Below, piece after piece: positions 24,061-31,976 of a DNA stretch of 64,000 nt. The notes under the pieces were generated by a model. It ran no database searches. It was not told where the DNA came from and worked only from the letters and a program-made list of their open reading frames with translations. Origin of the DNA: GCA-002779465 sp964596535 (GTDB lineage: Bacteria > Desulfobacterota > Desulfobacteria > Desulfobacterales > UBA2156); contig CAZQUR010000002.1 in the NCBI GenBank assembly GCA_964596535.1, forward strand, positions 19,476 through 83,475. Reading direction: 5' to 3'. Positions within the stretch are counted from its first letter, which is position 1. Every line of letters starts with the position of its first letter. Made by a program: the position numbers and the translations under genes.

Positions 24061-26037
24061 TTACGGGATGATCTGGATGTAGTCTTTCTTGAACACATCC
24101 CATTTCTGTTCTTTCGGGTCGAACTTGGAGTTGACGAAGGCGAACCAGTTGGCGTCGTCCTGACCCGGATGATCGGACTGGTAGTAGAAGCCGGGGTACC
24201 GGGTCTCTTTCCGGAACTGGATGTGCCGCAGGTGTGCTTCCACCGTCCAGATGCGGTGCAGGATTTCCCATGCCCGCATCAGTTCGTGGAGATCCCCGGC
24301 GGCCAGTTTTTCGCAGTCTTCCCGCATCCATTGGAGCATCTCCATGACGATTTCCAGGTTCTTGTTGGTCGTCATGTAGTAGGTGGCGGTTCCGGCGCCG
24401 TACTCGTGGGTGGCCTTCATCATCCGGTACATCATGCCGTTGGGCTTGAGGTAGTTGGGGTTGATGTCTTCGGCCGTGGTGTACGCGGCATTGTCCATAT
24501 AGGTTCGGACCGGTTTGTAGACGTAGTCGACGATCTGGTCCTTGGTCATCTCGATTTCGGGTTTGAAATCGGCGTGATCCTTGGCGTAGCGGACCATTTG
24601 CTTGACGGCGATCCGGCCTTCGGCATGGGAACCGGAGGAGAATTTGTGGCCGGAGCAGCCCACGCCGTCGCCGGCGGTGAAAAGCCCGTTGACCGTGGTC
24701 ATCCGGTTGTAGACCTTGCCGTTGTCGGCCTTGATCTTATAGGCATCCGGGATCCAGTCGAAATCCGGTCCGGAGACCCAGAAGCCGCAGCAGCCCGAAT
24801 GGGACCCGAGCAGGTACGGCTCGGTGGGCATGACCTCGGAGTTCTTCTTTTCCGGTTCGGTGTTCGTGGCGCACCACAGGTTGGCCTGGCCGCAGGTCAT
24901 ATCCAGAAAGTCTTCCCATGCTTCCGATTCCAGATGCTTGAGTTCCTTTTTGTCCATGGTCTTCCCGAGTTCGGCCAATGCGGTCACTGTATCCATGATG
25001 ATGGGGCCGCGGCCTTCCTTCATCTCGAAGAGCATCAGATGGTTCCGCAGGCAGGTGGGGGTGACGGCGGCGGTACCGTACGGGGCATATTTTTCCAGTT
25101 CCTTTTTGGCGGCCTCGCTGGCGGCGAAGTTTTCGCCCAAACCGTTGAGGGTCTTGGCCTTGAAGAGGAGGAACCAGGCGCCCACCGGGCCGTAGCCGTC
25201 CTTGAACCGGGCCGGGGTGAACCGGTTTTCCATCATGGAAAGCTCGGCACCGACCCGCATCCCCAGATAATAGGTGGAACCGGAGTTCCACACGGGGTAC
25301 CAGGCCCGGCCTTTGCCTTCCCCGACGCTCCGGGGCTGGTAGATGTTCACCGCGCCGCCGCAGGCGATCAACGCGGTCTTGCACTTGATCAGATACACCT
25401 TGTTTTCCCGTACCGAGAAGCCGCAGGCGGCGGCGATCTGGTTGGGCTGGTTCTTATCCAGGGCCAGTTCCACGATAAAGACCCGCTCCAGGATGTTGTC
25501 TTCGCCGATGGCCTTCTTGGCGGCTTCGGCCACGATCCGCTTGTAGGATTCACCGTTGATCATGATCTGCCATTTTCCGGTGCGGACCGGCTGGGCGCCG
25601 GATTTCAGCGTTCCCATGGACAGTCCCTTTTTCCCGTCGAGGTTTTTGCCCTCGGCGGATTTTTTCCAGACGGGCAGCCCCCATTCCTCGAACAGGTGCA
25701 CGGAATCGTCCACGTGGCATCCCAGGTCGAAGATCAGGTCTTCCCGGACGATCCCCATGAGGTCGTTTCTGACCATCCGGACATAGTCATCCGGCGTGTT
25801 TTCCCCGATATAGGTGTTGATGGCGGAAAGACCCTGCGCCACGGCGCCGGAGCGCTCCATGGCGGCCTTGTCCACCAGCAGTACACTCTGGTCATCAGAC
25901 ATCCATTTTTTGGCCTCGAAAGCCGCGCCGCAGGCAGCCATGCCGCCACCGACGATCAGGATATCGACTTCGCGTTCTTCAAACTCCGGGTCCCTTACGG
26001 CCTTGAGTTCCCCTGTGGGTTTGTTCGGTAATGCCAT
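24061..26037 (-). CDS. aprA: Adenylylsulfate reductase subunit alpha
   Basis: This 658-aa FAD enzyme is the catalytic subunit of dissimilatory APS reductase, which reduces APS to sulfite and AMP in the cytoplasm. The FAD motif VDILIVGGGMAACGAAFEA lies at residues 24-42 and GLSAINTYIGENTPDDYVRM at about 69-88. Substrate-site regions ENRFTPARFKDGYGPVGAW, around residue 265, and GSHSGCCGFW are intact. ATG 26037 has a strong ribosome-binding site (aaggagg). It follows aprB by 77 bases and is followed by an intrinsic terminator. No truncation or missing active-site residue is seen. Confidence 0.98.
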   Translation of the reverse strand: MALPNKPTGELKAVRDPEFEEREVDILIVGGGMAACGAAFEAKKWMSDDQSVLLVDKAAMERSGAVAQGLSAINTYIGENTPDDYVRMVRNDLMGIVREDLIFDLGCHVDDSVHLFEEWGLPVWKKSAEGKNLDGKKGLSMGTLKSGAQPVRTGKWQIMINGESYKRIVAEAAKKAIGEDNILERVFIVELALDKNQPNQIAAACGFSVRENKVYLIKCKTALIACGGAVNIYQPRSVGEGKGRAWYPVWNSGSTYYLGMRVGAELSMMENRFTPARFKDGYGPVGAWFLLFKAKTLNGLGENFAASEAAKKELEKYAPYGTAAVTPTCLRNHLMLFEMKEGRGPIIMDTVTALAELGKTMDKKELKHLESEAWEDFLDMTCGQANLWCATNTEPEKKNSEVMPTEPYLLGSHSGCCGFWVSGPDFDWIPDAYKIKADNGKVYNRMTTVNGLFTAGDGVGCSGHKFSSGSHAEGRIAVKQMVRYAKDHADFKPEIEMTKDQIVDYVYKPVRTYMDNAAYTTAEDINPNYLKPNGMMYRMMKATHEYGAGTATYYMTTNKNLEIVMEMLQWMREDCEKLAAGDLHELMRAWEILHRIWTVEAHLRHIQFRKETRYPGFYYQSDHPGQDDANWFAFVNSKFDPKEQKWDVFKKDYIQIIP

Positions 26038-26114
26038 GTTTTATCCTCCTTCAAATGATAATGCAAAATGATTGTACGACTGGACTGCTTTAAGACCCTG
26101 CCCAAGACGGTCCT

Positions 26115-26552
26115 CTAGACGAGTTCTTTGGGCTTGGGCATCTGATACCCTTCCGCTTCCTGGGTGGAAAGAAGCTGGCTTTCAAGGTCTTTTCCTTTCA
26201 GGTCTTCGTAGGCATTGGCCGCGCCCTCGGGTGTGGTCCGGATGGGGAACTTGAAGCGTTTGAGGACGCCGTTTCTGAACTTGCAGGTCCACATCACGTC
26301 CTCGGTACCCAGCATCGGCATCACGCTGCTTCCCAGCGGCACGAAATCCGCGTATCCCCGGACTTCAATGGCCTGGGTGGGGCAGATCTTCACGCATGAA
26401 AAACATTCCCAGCACTGATCCGGCTCCTGGTTGTAGGCTTTCATCTCATTGGGTTCCAACACCATGAGATCATTGGGGCAGATGTACATGCATGCCGTCT
26501 TTTCCCCGCCTTTGCAACCGTCACATTTCTCAGTTATTACGAAACTTGGCAT
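26115..26552 (-). CDS. aprB: Adenylylsulfate reductase subunit beta
   Basis: This 145-aa iron-sulfur subunit carries electrons to the FAD of AprA. Two ferredoxin-type 4Fe-4S motifs are clear: C10, C13, C21 and C25 (CDGCKGGEKTACMYICP), and C47, C50, C53 and C57 (CWECFSCVKICP). The expanded spacing in the first motif is characteristic of AprB. The C-terminal tail that wraps AprA is present. ATG 26552 follows gaggaggt. It is the first gene of the apr unit and has a long untranslated upstream region. Confidence 0.97.
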   Translation of the reverse strand: MPSFVITEKCDGCKGGEKTACMYICPNDLMVLEPNEMKAYNQEPDQCWECFSCVKICPTQAIEVRGYADFVPLGSSVMPMLGTEDVMWTCKFRNGVLKRFKFPIRTTPEGAANAYEDLKGKDLESQLLSTQEAEGYQMPKPKELV

Positions 26553-27092
26553 TTACATTACCTCCTCATCATTTTGGTGCAAAAATAATTTCTTTTGCAG
26601 CTTTCTTTCAGTTCTTGGCTCAAAAACACCCAAACACGTTTTCCGCTTTACACCTCCCTTCATTCCGGGCCCTATCCGGGTTTCGTCGCCGGGCCGATTT
26701 GTCGAATTCCCTTTTCTCTCAGCCAAAGGGTATGCTGTTCCAGCATCAATAAATTAATTCTGATTTCAATCAGATGGAATAATCCCTCCCTGCAATAAAG
26801 AAAGGATTCAGTTACCATCCGGAAGGATTCTTGTCAAGCACTTTCACGGCGAAAATTCCATCCGGTTTCATCTTTTCGCCCATGCGTGAAATTGGCCTTG
26901 GATTCCGCGATTTTTATTGACTAAAAAGCGGAAACTGTTACCTCTGGCGGATCGAAGCCTTTCCATTTTCGAAAAAGAAATTGACGACGTTGTGAAGCCT
27001 TTTCGCCTCCACATGGACGCCGGCGTTCGAGTGCCTGGGGGATTCGGCGCAGAAAGGCTTTAACGGAACACACCCGGGAAGCGGACACCGGT
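26553..27092. other. 540-base intergenic region between divergent aprB and YkgJ-like gene
   Basis: No credible gene is visible. The region is more AT-rich than its surroundings, as expected for the control region of a highly expressed operon. It holds small inverted repeats (CTGATT-tc-AATCAG at 26760-26773 and TGCTG-ttc-CAGCA near 26734-26746) and a possible promoter described separately. A small RNA cannot be excluded. Confidence 0.6.
26809..26837 (-). promoter_or_regulatory. Tentative promoter for aprBA
   Basis: On the minus strand a perfect TTGACA (26837-26832) lies 17 bases from TAACTG (26814-26809). The -35 is ideal but the -10 matches poorly. If correct, the aprB message would have a leader of about 250 bases. 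Confidence 0.3.
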
Positions 27093-27842
27093 ATGGATGC
27101 ACAGATGGTCACCGTGGAATCGAATGCCCCTTTTTATTTTTCCTGCCGGAAGGACAGGGACTGTTTCGGAGCGTGCTGCCGGAACCTCAATCATTTCCTG
27201 ACGCCCTATGACATCCTTGAAATGAAAATCGCACTGAATCTGTCCTCAACGGAATTTCTTGATCGATACAGCGTGCGTTACCCCGGCCCCCGCTCCGGCC
27301 TTCCGGTGATTTCCTTGCGCTTCGACCGGCATCCGGAGGCCGTCTGCCCCTTTTTGACCCCTTCCGGATGCGACATTTATGCCGCCCGCCCCACCGCCTG
27401 CCGACTGTATCCTTTGGCCAGGGCGGTCTCGCGCAATCGGAAAACCGGCAGCGCGTCGGAATATTTCGCCCTCATCCGGGAATCCTTTTGTCAGGGATTC
27501 CATGGAGGGCGGGAGTGGACTCCCGAAAGATGGATCCAAGACCAGGGGGCCGAAAGGCATCTCGAAATGAACGATCGCCTCCTGGAACTCATCGCCCTCA
27601 AGAATCGCATCTTGCCGGGGCCGCTCCCGCAGGCCCTGCGGCATTTTTTCATCCTGGCCCTGTACGATCTGGATCGTTTCCGAGTGGAAGCGGCCGCCGG
27701 ACGGCTCAGAGGGTACATCACGGAACAAGAAAGCGGCGATGCCGCCGCCTTGGATGATCCAAACCTGTTGGCCATGGGGCATCGGTGGGTGGCCCGGCTT
27801 TTTGAAGGATGCAACAAGAAGGATCGACCCCATGAAGATTGA
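27093..27842 (+). CDS. YkgJ-family cysteine cluster protein
   Basis: This 249-aa protein has the cysteine-cluster pattern of the YkgJ/CxxCxxCC family (zinc- or iron-chelating proteins of unknown role). Key segments are CRKDRDCFGACCRNLNHFLTPYDILEMK near residues 18-46 (cut here only for orientation: the cysteines are in CRKDRDCFGACC) and CPFLTPSGCDIYAARPTACRLYPL near 90-113. It is one of three such proteins within 3 kb. The next gene overlaps its end by 11 bases, so it is cotranscribed with the dehydrogenase. The function is unknown; metal-site assembly is a guess from the cysteines. Confidence 0.8.
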   Translation: MDAQMVTVESNAPFYFSCRKDRDCFGACCRNLNHFLTPYDILEMKIALNLSSTEFLDRYSVRYPGPRSGLPVISLRFDRHPEAVCPFLTPSGCDIYAARPTACRLYPLARAVSRNRKTGSASEYFALIRESFCQGFHGGREWTPERWIQDQGAERHLEMNDRLLELIALKNRILPGPLPQALRHFFILALYDLDRFRVEAAAGRLRGYITEQESGDAAALDDPNLLAMGHRWVARLFEGCNKKDRPHED

Positions 27843-28647
27843 GGGAAAAGTCGCCCTGGTCCTGGGATCCGTTAAAGGCATCGGTAAGGGCATCGCCGAG
27901 GCCCTTGCCCGGAAAGGGGCAAAGATCGCCGCCGTCTACTGGGACTGGGAAACGCATCTTGAGACCTTGAAAAAGGACCTTGAGGCCGCCGGGGTCGAAC
28001 CCTTTATCCTGAAAGTGGATTTGCGAAAAACGGAAAAGATCCCCGCCATGGTAGCGGCGGTGGCCGCCCATTTCGGCGGTATGCACATTCTCATCAACAA
28101 TATTGAACGGGGCGGGTGGCCCGTCGTGCACGGACCTTACGTCCAGGAACAATGGGACCTGGAGATGGAAACCACCCTCAGGGCCAAATGGTGGGTCTTC
28201 AACGCGGCCCTTCCCCATTTGAAGGCGTCGGGGGAGGGGGTGGTCGTGAACTTGTCTTCTATTGCCGGCCTCGTGGGAAGGAGCGGTCCGGCGGCGCACG
28301 TCTTCAATGACGGATACGCCGCGGCCAACCGGGGGGTTTCCCTTTTCACCGAGACCTGGGCCCGAATGGGCGCCCCCCGGGTGCGCGTCAACGAAATCAT
28401 GCTGGGATTCGTGGCAACGCGCCACGGACCCGGCACCCGGGGTTGGGGCTTGTTGACAAAGGCGCAGAAGGCCGACCTCCTTCACCACACCCTCATGGGA
28501 AGGGTCGGGAGCATTCAGGACGTGGTGAAAGCGGTGGAATTCATCATCGAAGAGGCCCCGTTTATGACCGGAAGCGTCCTGCGCCTGGACGGCGGATACG
28601 TGCTGGGCGGCGAGCCGGTGCCGCCCGTGCCGCCGGGGGATTTATAG
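27832..28647 (+). CDS. Atypical short-chain dehydrogenase/reductase
   Basis: This 271-aa Rossmann-fold protein of the SDR family has the nucleotide motif GSVKGIGKGIAEALA at about residues 12-26 and an acidic/aromatic turn after strand 2. The usual NNAG is replaced by NNIE. The catalytic serine is present in NLSSIAG, but the YxxxK motif reads Y162-AAA-N166, so the catalytic lysine is asparagine (codon AAC). The C-terminal GSVLRLDGGYVLGG is normal. The start is ATG 27832, overlapping the upstream cysteine-cluster gene. It may be a non-catalytic or altered-specificity SDR. Confidence 0.8.
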   Translation: MKIEGKVALVLGSVKGIGKGIAEALARKGAKIAAVYWDWETHLETLKKDLEAAGVEPFILKVDLRKTEKIPAMVAAVAAHFGGMHILINNIERGGWPVVHGPYVQEQWDLEMETTLRAKWWVFNAALPHLKASGEGVVVNLSSIAGLVGRSGPAAHVFNDGYAAANRGVSLFTETWARMGAPRVRVNEIMLGFVATRHGPGTRGWGLLTKAQKADLLHHTLMGRVGSIQDVVKAVEFIIEEAPFMTGSVLRLDGGYVLGGEPVPPVPPGDL

Positions 28648-28692
28648 GACCGGGCGGGGCGTTTCCAGGGGCTTTTTCCGGTCCTGTCGCGC

Positions 28693-29481
28693 CTATCCAG
28701 GTCCTGTCTTGAAATGCGGGCCGGGAATCCCCCACACCAGGTATCTGACCCAGTCGAACCCGAATTTCAGCAATTCAATATCGTCTTTTTGAATCTGCTT
28801 CACCACAGCGGGCGCCATGGGGTAGCGTTTCAGAAAGGAGCTGCCAAACACAAACTCCCGAAACCGGTCGATATTATAAACCGCCATGAAGGCCATCTTC
28901 CCCTTCGGGCTCGACAGGCCGGCTTCTTCCCAGGGGTTTTCTCGAAATAGACGCTTGAGATCGCTCCAAAGGACCGTCATCTCATTATAAAGCCCCGCAT
29001 TTTGATCTTCGGACCACGTCCCGGGGGTCCAGGATGTCTTTTCCAGGGGTCCCAGACAGAACTCAAAGGGACGGAGAAAATGGACCAGCCGGGTTTCGCC
29101 GGCGGCGGCGTCGAAGAACCGGCCCTGTTCCAAAGGATAGAGCCGGCAGGTATGAGGCCGGTGGGCATACACGGTGCAACCGGAAGGTGAAAGAAAGACG
29201 CAAGGCTTTTCCTTTTCATCGGCCATTTTAAGGAGGACATCCGGAAAATGGGTTTCGTCTCTGAGAACCACGTCCACATAGCCTTCCAGAAACTCATCGG
29301 AACGGATTCCCAGTGCCTTCCTGAGCCGTAAGACATCATACGGATGCAAAAACAGATTCAGGTTTCGACAGCACCGGTTGAAACAGCCGATTTTGGGATG
29401 ACAGGAAAACTGAAAAACCGTATGGAAATCCAGGCATTTCCCCGGAAGGTTTTCCAGTTGGATATCTTCAAAATACTTCAT
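28693..29481 (-). CDS. YkgJ-family cysteine cluster protein
   Basis: This 262-aa protein resembles the plus-strand cysteine-cluster protein at 27093: FSCHPKIGCFNRCCRNLNLFLHPYDVLRLRKALG near the N-terminus (cysteines in CHPKIGCFNRCC) and CVFLSPSGCTVYAHRPHTCRLYPLE in the middle. The two are clearly paralogous along most of their length. ATG 29481 overlaps the stop of the upstream gene (ATGA), indicating coupled translation. Its function is unknown. It converges on the dehydrogenase gene. Confidence 0.82.
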   Translation of the reverse strand: MKYFEDIQLENLPGKCLDFHTVFQFSCHPKIGCFNRCCRNLNLFLHPYDVLRLRKALGIRSDEFLEGYVDVVLRDETHFPDVLLKMADEKEKPCVFLSPSGCTVYAHRPHTCRLYPLEQGRFFDAAAGETRLVHFLRPFEFCLGPLEKTSWTPGTWSEDQNAGLYNEMTVLWSDLKRLFRENPWEEAGLSSPKGKMAFMAVYNIDRFREFVFGSSFLKRYPMAPAVVKQIQKDDIELLKFGFDWVRYLVWGIPGPHFKTGPG

Positions 29482-30134
29482 GGCGTTTTGTGGATCCCCC
29501 CGCCCTGAAGGCGGGGCTCGCAAGAAGCATTCCGGTCAAAATCCAGAAGCATCCCGGCCACCGTCATTTTGATCCCCCGGGAGACCCCCATCGTCTTTCG
29601 GAGATTTTGCTCAAGGGCGGACAGCGCCTTGTAAAAGGGCGTCCGATCAAAGGGCACATAAGAAACGGCCCCGAAGGTTTGTGTGAATACGGGGCATCCC
29701 GGACCCCGAAGCACCGGTTTCCCCGGCGTGTGGAGTTCATAAGGGATGCCGTGGAGCCGGCAGATCATGGGGCGCCACGCGTATAAAATGCAGTCGCCTT
29801 TATCGTTGAGGGGGCAGAATGCGTCGAATGAAAGCGTTGCCGCATCAGAGTTTTCCATTCGCCGCTGGTAGACCCCGGCCCGGTGAAGCACGTCCTGCCG
29901 AAGGTGGGCCGCCAGTTTCCGATACCCCGCCTGCAGGTAATGGTATTCGAGAAAGGTATAATGAAAAAAACGCGTCCGGCAACAGCTGTCCGTGCAGCCG
30001 GTGCAATAAAAGCCGTAGTCCGCCGCCGTTTCCGAATAGGCCTGATCCATCTCGGCATACAAGCGATCCAGGTTGCCAAGGAACCCATTCAATGCTTCCG
30101 GACGGCCGTCGAATTCCTCAGGGGTGGGATTCAT
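29478..30134 (-). CDS. YkgJ-family cysteine cluster protein, third copy
   Basis: This 218-aa protein belongs to the same broad family but is more divergent. It has FYCTGCTDSCCRTRFFHYTFLEYHYL near residues 42-67 (cysteines in CTGCTDSCC) and CPLNDKGDCILYAWRPMICRLHGIPYE around 107-133. Its last dozen codons run through a GC-rich hairpin repeat, giving an odd tail (EPRLQGGGIHKTP). The original C-terminus may therefore have been replaced by repeat sequence. It lies 9 bases after the dGTPase gene stop and overlaps the next gene by 4 bases. Confidence 0.76.
   Translation of the reverse strand: MNPTPEEFDGRPEALNGFLGNLDRLYAEMDQAYSETAADYGFYCTGCTDSCCRTRFFHYTFLEYHYLQAGYRKLAAHLRQDVLHRAGVYQRRMENSDAATLSFDAFCPLNDKGDCILYAWRPMICRLHGIPYELHTPGKPVLRGPGCPVFTQTFGAVSYVPFDRTPFYKALSALEQNLRKTMGVSRGIKMTVAGMLLDFDRNASCEPRLQGGGIHKTP
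29498..29516. repeat. GC-rich REP-like hairpin inside a gene end
   Basis: CCCCGCC (29498-29504) and GGCGGGG (29510-29516) form a perfect stem with a 5-base loop. With its flank (on the minus strand GCTTCTTGCGAGCCCCGCCTT) it closely resembles the element at 58429-58473, so both belong to one short palindromic repeat family. Confidence 0.65.
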
Positions 30135-30143
30135 CGGAAGGGC

Positions 30144-31214
30144 TTAAACAATGGGTTCGGGAAAAAAGATTTTATGGTACAGGGCCAGCGCGTAGCGGTC
30201 CGTCATGGAAGCCATAAAATCACAGACGCGGCGCTCCCGGTTTTCCGGGGAGGCGGGGATTCCCCCCAGTCCCATGCGCTTGAGTTCTTTTTCAAAGAAT
30301 TCGTCTTCGGTCATAAAAAAAGAAAACAGCTCGGAAAGGATCTTTTTGGCCTTGATGAATTCCCGGTGGACCGGCTTTGCCCGGTAGACGTTGTCGTACA
30401 GAAAATGCCGCAGCTCACTCATGGCCCCAAAGACTTCATCGCTCATGTTCAAAAGAAACTCCCCGGTGGAAGGGGTGCTGGTCTTGATGACATCCATGAT
30501 CATGGTGGTGGCCCGTTCAATGTGGTTGTTCCCCAGGATCGTGACGCAAGAGGCCGGGACCTGGTCCCGGGTGATGACGCCGCTGCGGATGGCGTCTTCA
30601 AGGTCATGATTCAGGTAGGCGATGATATCCGCGATGCGTACGACGCGACCTTCATGTGTGCATGGAAGTTCTTCAGGGTTGTTCGGGATGATCTTCCCGT
30701 ATCCTTTGGAATGTTTCAGGATGCCGTCGCGCACCTCAAAGGTCAGGTTTAGGCCGTCACCGTTGTTTTCCAGGACATCCACCACTCTCAGACCCTGTTC
30801 ATGGTGGGAAAAGCCTCCGGAGCAGATCTCTTTGAGAATGACTTCCCCGCCGTGCCCGAAAGGGGGGTGCCCCAGGTCATGGGCCAGGGCGATGGCCTCC
30901 ACCAGATCTTCATTCAGGCGCATGGCGCGGGCGATGGTAGTGGCGATCTGGGCCACCTCCAGGGTATGGGTCAAGCGGGTCCGGTACTGGTCCCCGAGGG
31001 GGGATAAAAAGACCTGGGTTTTGTATTTGAGTCTTCGAAAGGCATTGGAATAAACGATGCGAAACTTGTCCAGCTGAAAGGCCGTACGGACCGGGCACGA
31101 GGCTTCCCCGCGCAGGCGTCCCCGGGTCCGGGAACTCAGGCAGGCAAAGGCTGCCAAAAAGGTGCATTCGCGTTTTTCAAAATCTTCTCGGATCGAAATG
31201 GGGGTGAGCAACAC
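30144..31214 (-). CDS. dgt: Deoxyguanosinetriphosphate triphosphohydrolase-like protein
   Basis: This 356-aa HD-superfamily enzyme probably hydrolyses dGTP or other dNTPs to the nucleoside and tripolyphosphate, controlling nucleotide pools. The signature is strong: YSNAFRRLKYKTQVF near residues 54-68, then TRLTHTLEVAQIATTIAR with the first metal histidine, and LAHDLGHPPFGHGGE at about 110-124, giving the HD pair. The start is GTG at 31214 (TTG directly after it is an alternative). The upstream gap to the HsdR-N protein is a divergent promoter region. It leads the minus-strand cluster with two cysteine-cluster genes. Confidence 0.91.
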   Translation of the reverse strand: MLLTPISIREDFEKRECTFLAAFACLSSRTRGRLRGEASCPVRTAFQLDKFRIVYSNAFRRLKYKTQVFLSPLGDQYRTRLTHTLEVAQIATTIARAMRLNEDLVEAIALAHDLGHPPFGHGGEVILKEICSGGFSHHEQGLRVVDVLENNGDGLNLTFEVRDGILKHSKGYGKIIPNNPEELPCTHEGRVVRIADIIAYLNHDLEDAIRSGVITRDQVPASCVTILGNNHIERATTMIMDVIKTSTPSTGEFLLNMSDEVFGAMSELRHFLYDNVYRAKPVHREFIKAKKILSELFSFFMTEDEFFEKELKRMGLGGIPASPENRERRVCDFMASMTDRYALALYHKIFFPEPIV

Positions 31215-31417
31215 CTTCGAAAACCCTTTCCTAACGTATCGTTGATCAATCCTAAAACCCGAAAAACCATTCTTTCGAAATTTACGCTTTTATCGCCCTT
31301 ACAATACGCATTATCCCAAATGGGGTGGGTCAAGTAAAGGACTATTTGTGTTTTCCGAACAGAACCGCTATGATGGCTTTAAAATGAGGTTTGGAAAGAA
31401 GTGAACAGCGGTGCAGG

Positions 31418-31969
31418 ATGAACGGCCACCATCTTATACTGGGAGAACGGGTGGATTTTTTGACCGGGACGGTCCTGAATGACACCCACGATGAGCGGTA
31501 TCGCCAGGCGCTCGCGCGGCTCCTCGTGGAGCAAAAAGGGTATCTCAAAAGCGACATCACACCCCGGATTCCCTTGACACTCGAAGCCGGTGAAAATCGG
31601 GCGCGGATTTTCATCGATTTCAAAGTGACGCTTGTAGAAAAAGACGCCATGGTCATCCGCTACGGACCCGGTTCTTTGGTGACCCGGCGGCGTCCGGCCC
31701 TGGCGGCGTCCCGGCTCCTTGCCCCTTACCAGATTCCCGTGGTCGTGGTCACCAACGGTCAAGACGCGGAAATTCTTTACGGAAAAAGCGGGGAAGTCGC
31801 GGCCCAGGGACTCGACGCCATTCCCGACCGGGAGGCGCTGATTCAGTGGATCGCCGGTCACGACTTTGAACCCATCTCCTTCCACCGGACCCGGATGGAG
31901 CAACGAATCCTTTATGTTTACGAAGTGGACGGAAGCTGTCCCTGCGATGATACCATCTGTCGATTGTGA
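31418..31969 (+). CDS. Stand-alone type I restriction HsdR N-terminal-domain protein
   Basis: This 183-aa protein resembles the HSDR_N_2 family, the nuclease-like N-terminal domain of type I restriction enzymes, but occurs alone without helicase, methylase or specificity subunits. Supporting phrases are RYRQALARLLVEQKGYLKSDI, RIFIDFKVTLVEKDAMVIRY and PVVVVTNGQDAEILYG, the last typical of the PD-(D/E)XK-like fold in this family. I chose ATG 31418; a TTG nine codons earlier has a slightly better ribosome-binding site. It precedes tadA by 7 bases, so it is likely cotranscribed. The C-terminal CPCDDTIC adds three cysteines. Confidence 0.72.
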   Translation: MNGHHLILGERVDFLTGTVLNDTHDERYRQALARLLVEQKGYLKSDITPRIPLTLEAGENRARIFIDFKVTLVEKDAMVIRYGPGSLVTRRRPALAASRLLAPYQIPVVVVTNGQDAEILYGKSGEVAAQGLDAIPDREALIQWIAGHDFEPISFHRTRMEQRILYVYEVDGSCPCDDTICRL

Positions 31970-31976
31970 AGCAACC

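Noticed and set aside
24013..26031. 672-codon open frame antisense to aprA
   Set aside because: It mirrors aprA almost exactly, has a low-complexity Gly/His/Val/Phe-rich composition typical of GC-rich antisense frames, no ribosome-binding site and no recognisable domain.
29478..29523. Upstream extension of the cysteine-cluster gene starting at 29523
   Set aside because: The added residues come from the palindromic repeat; the ATG at 29481 overlaps the previous stop and matches the paralogue start.
31418..31969. A type I restriction-modification system
   Set aside because: Only an isolated HsdR-N-like domain is present; no helicase, methylase or specificity genes are nearby, so a defence system is not supported.
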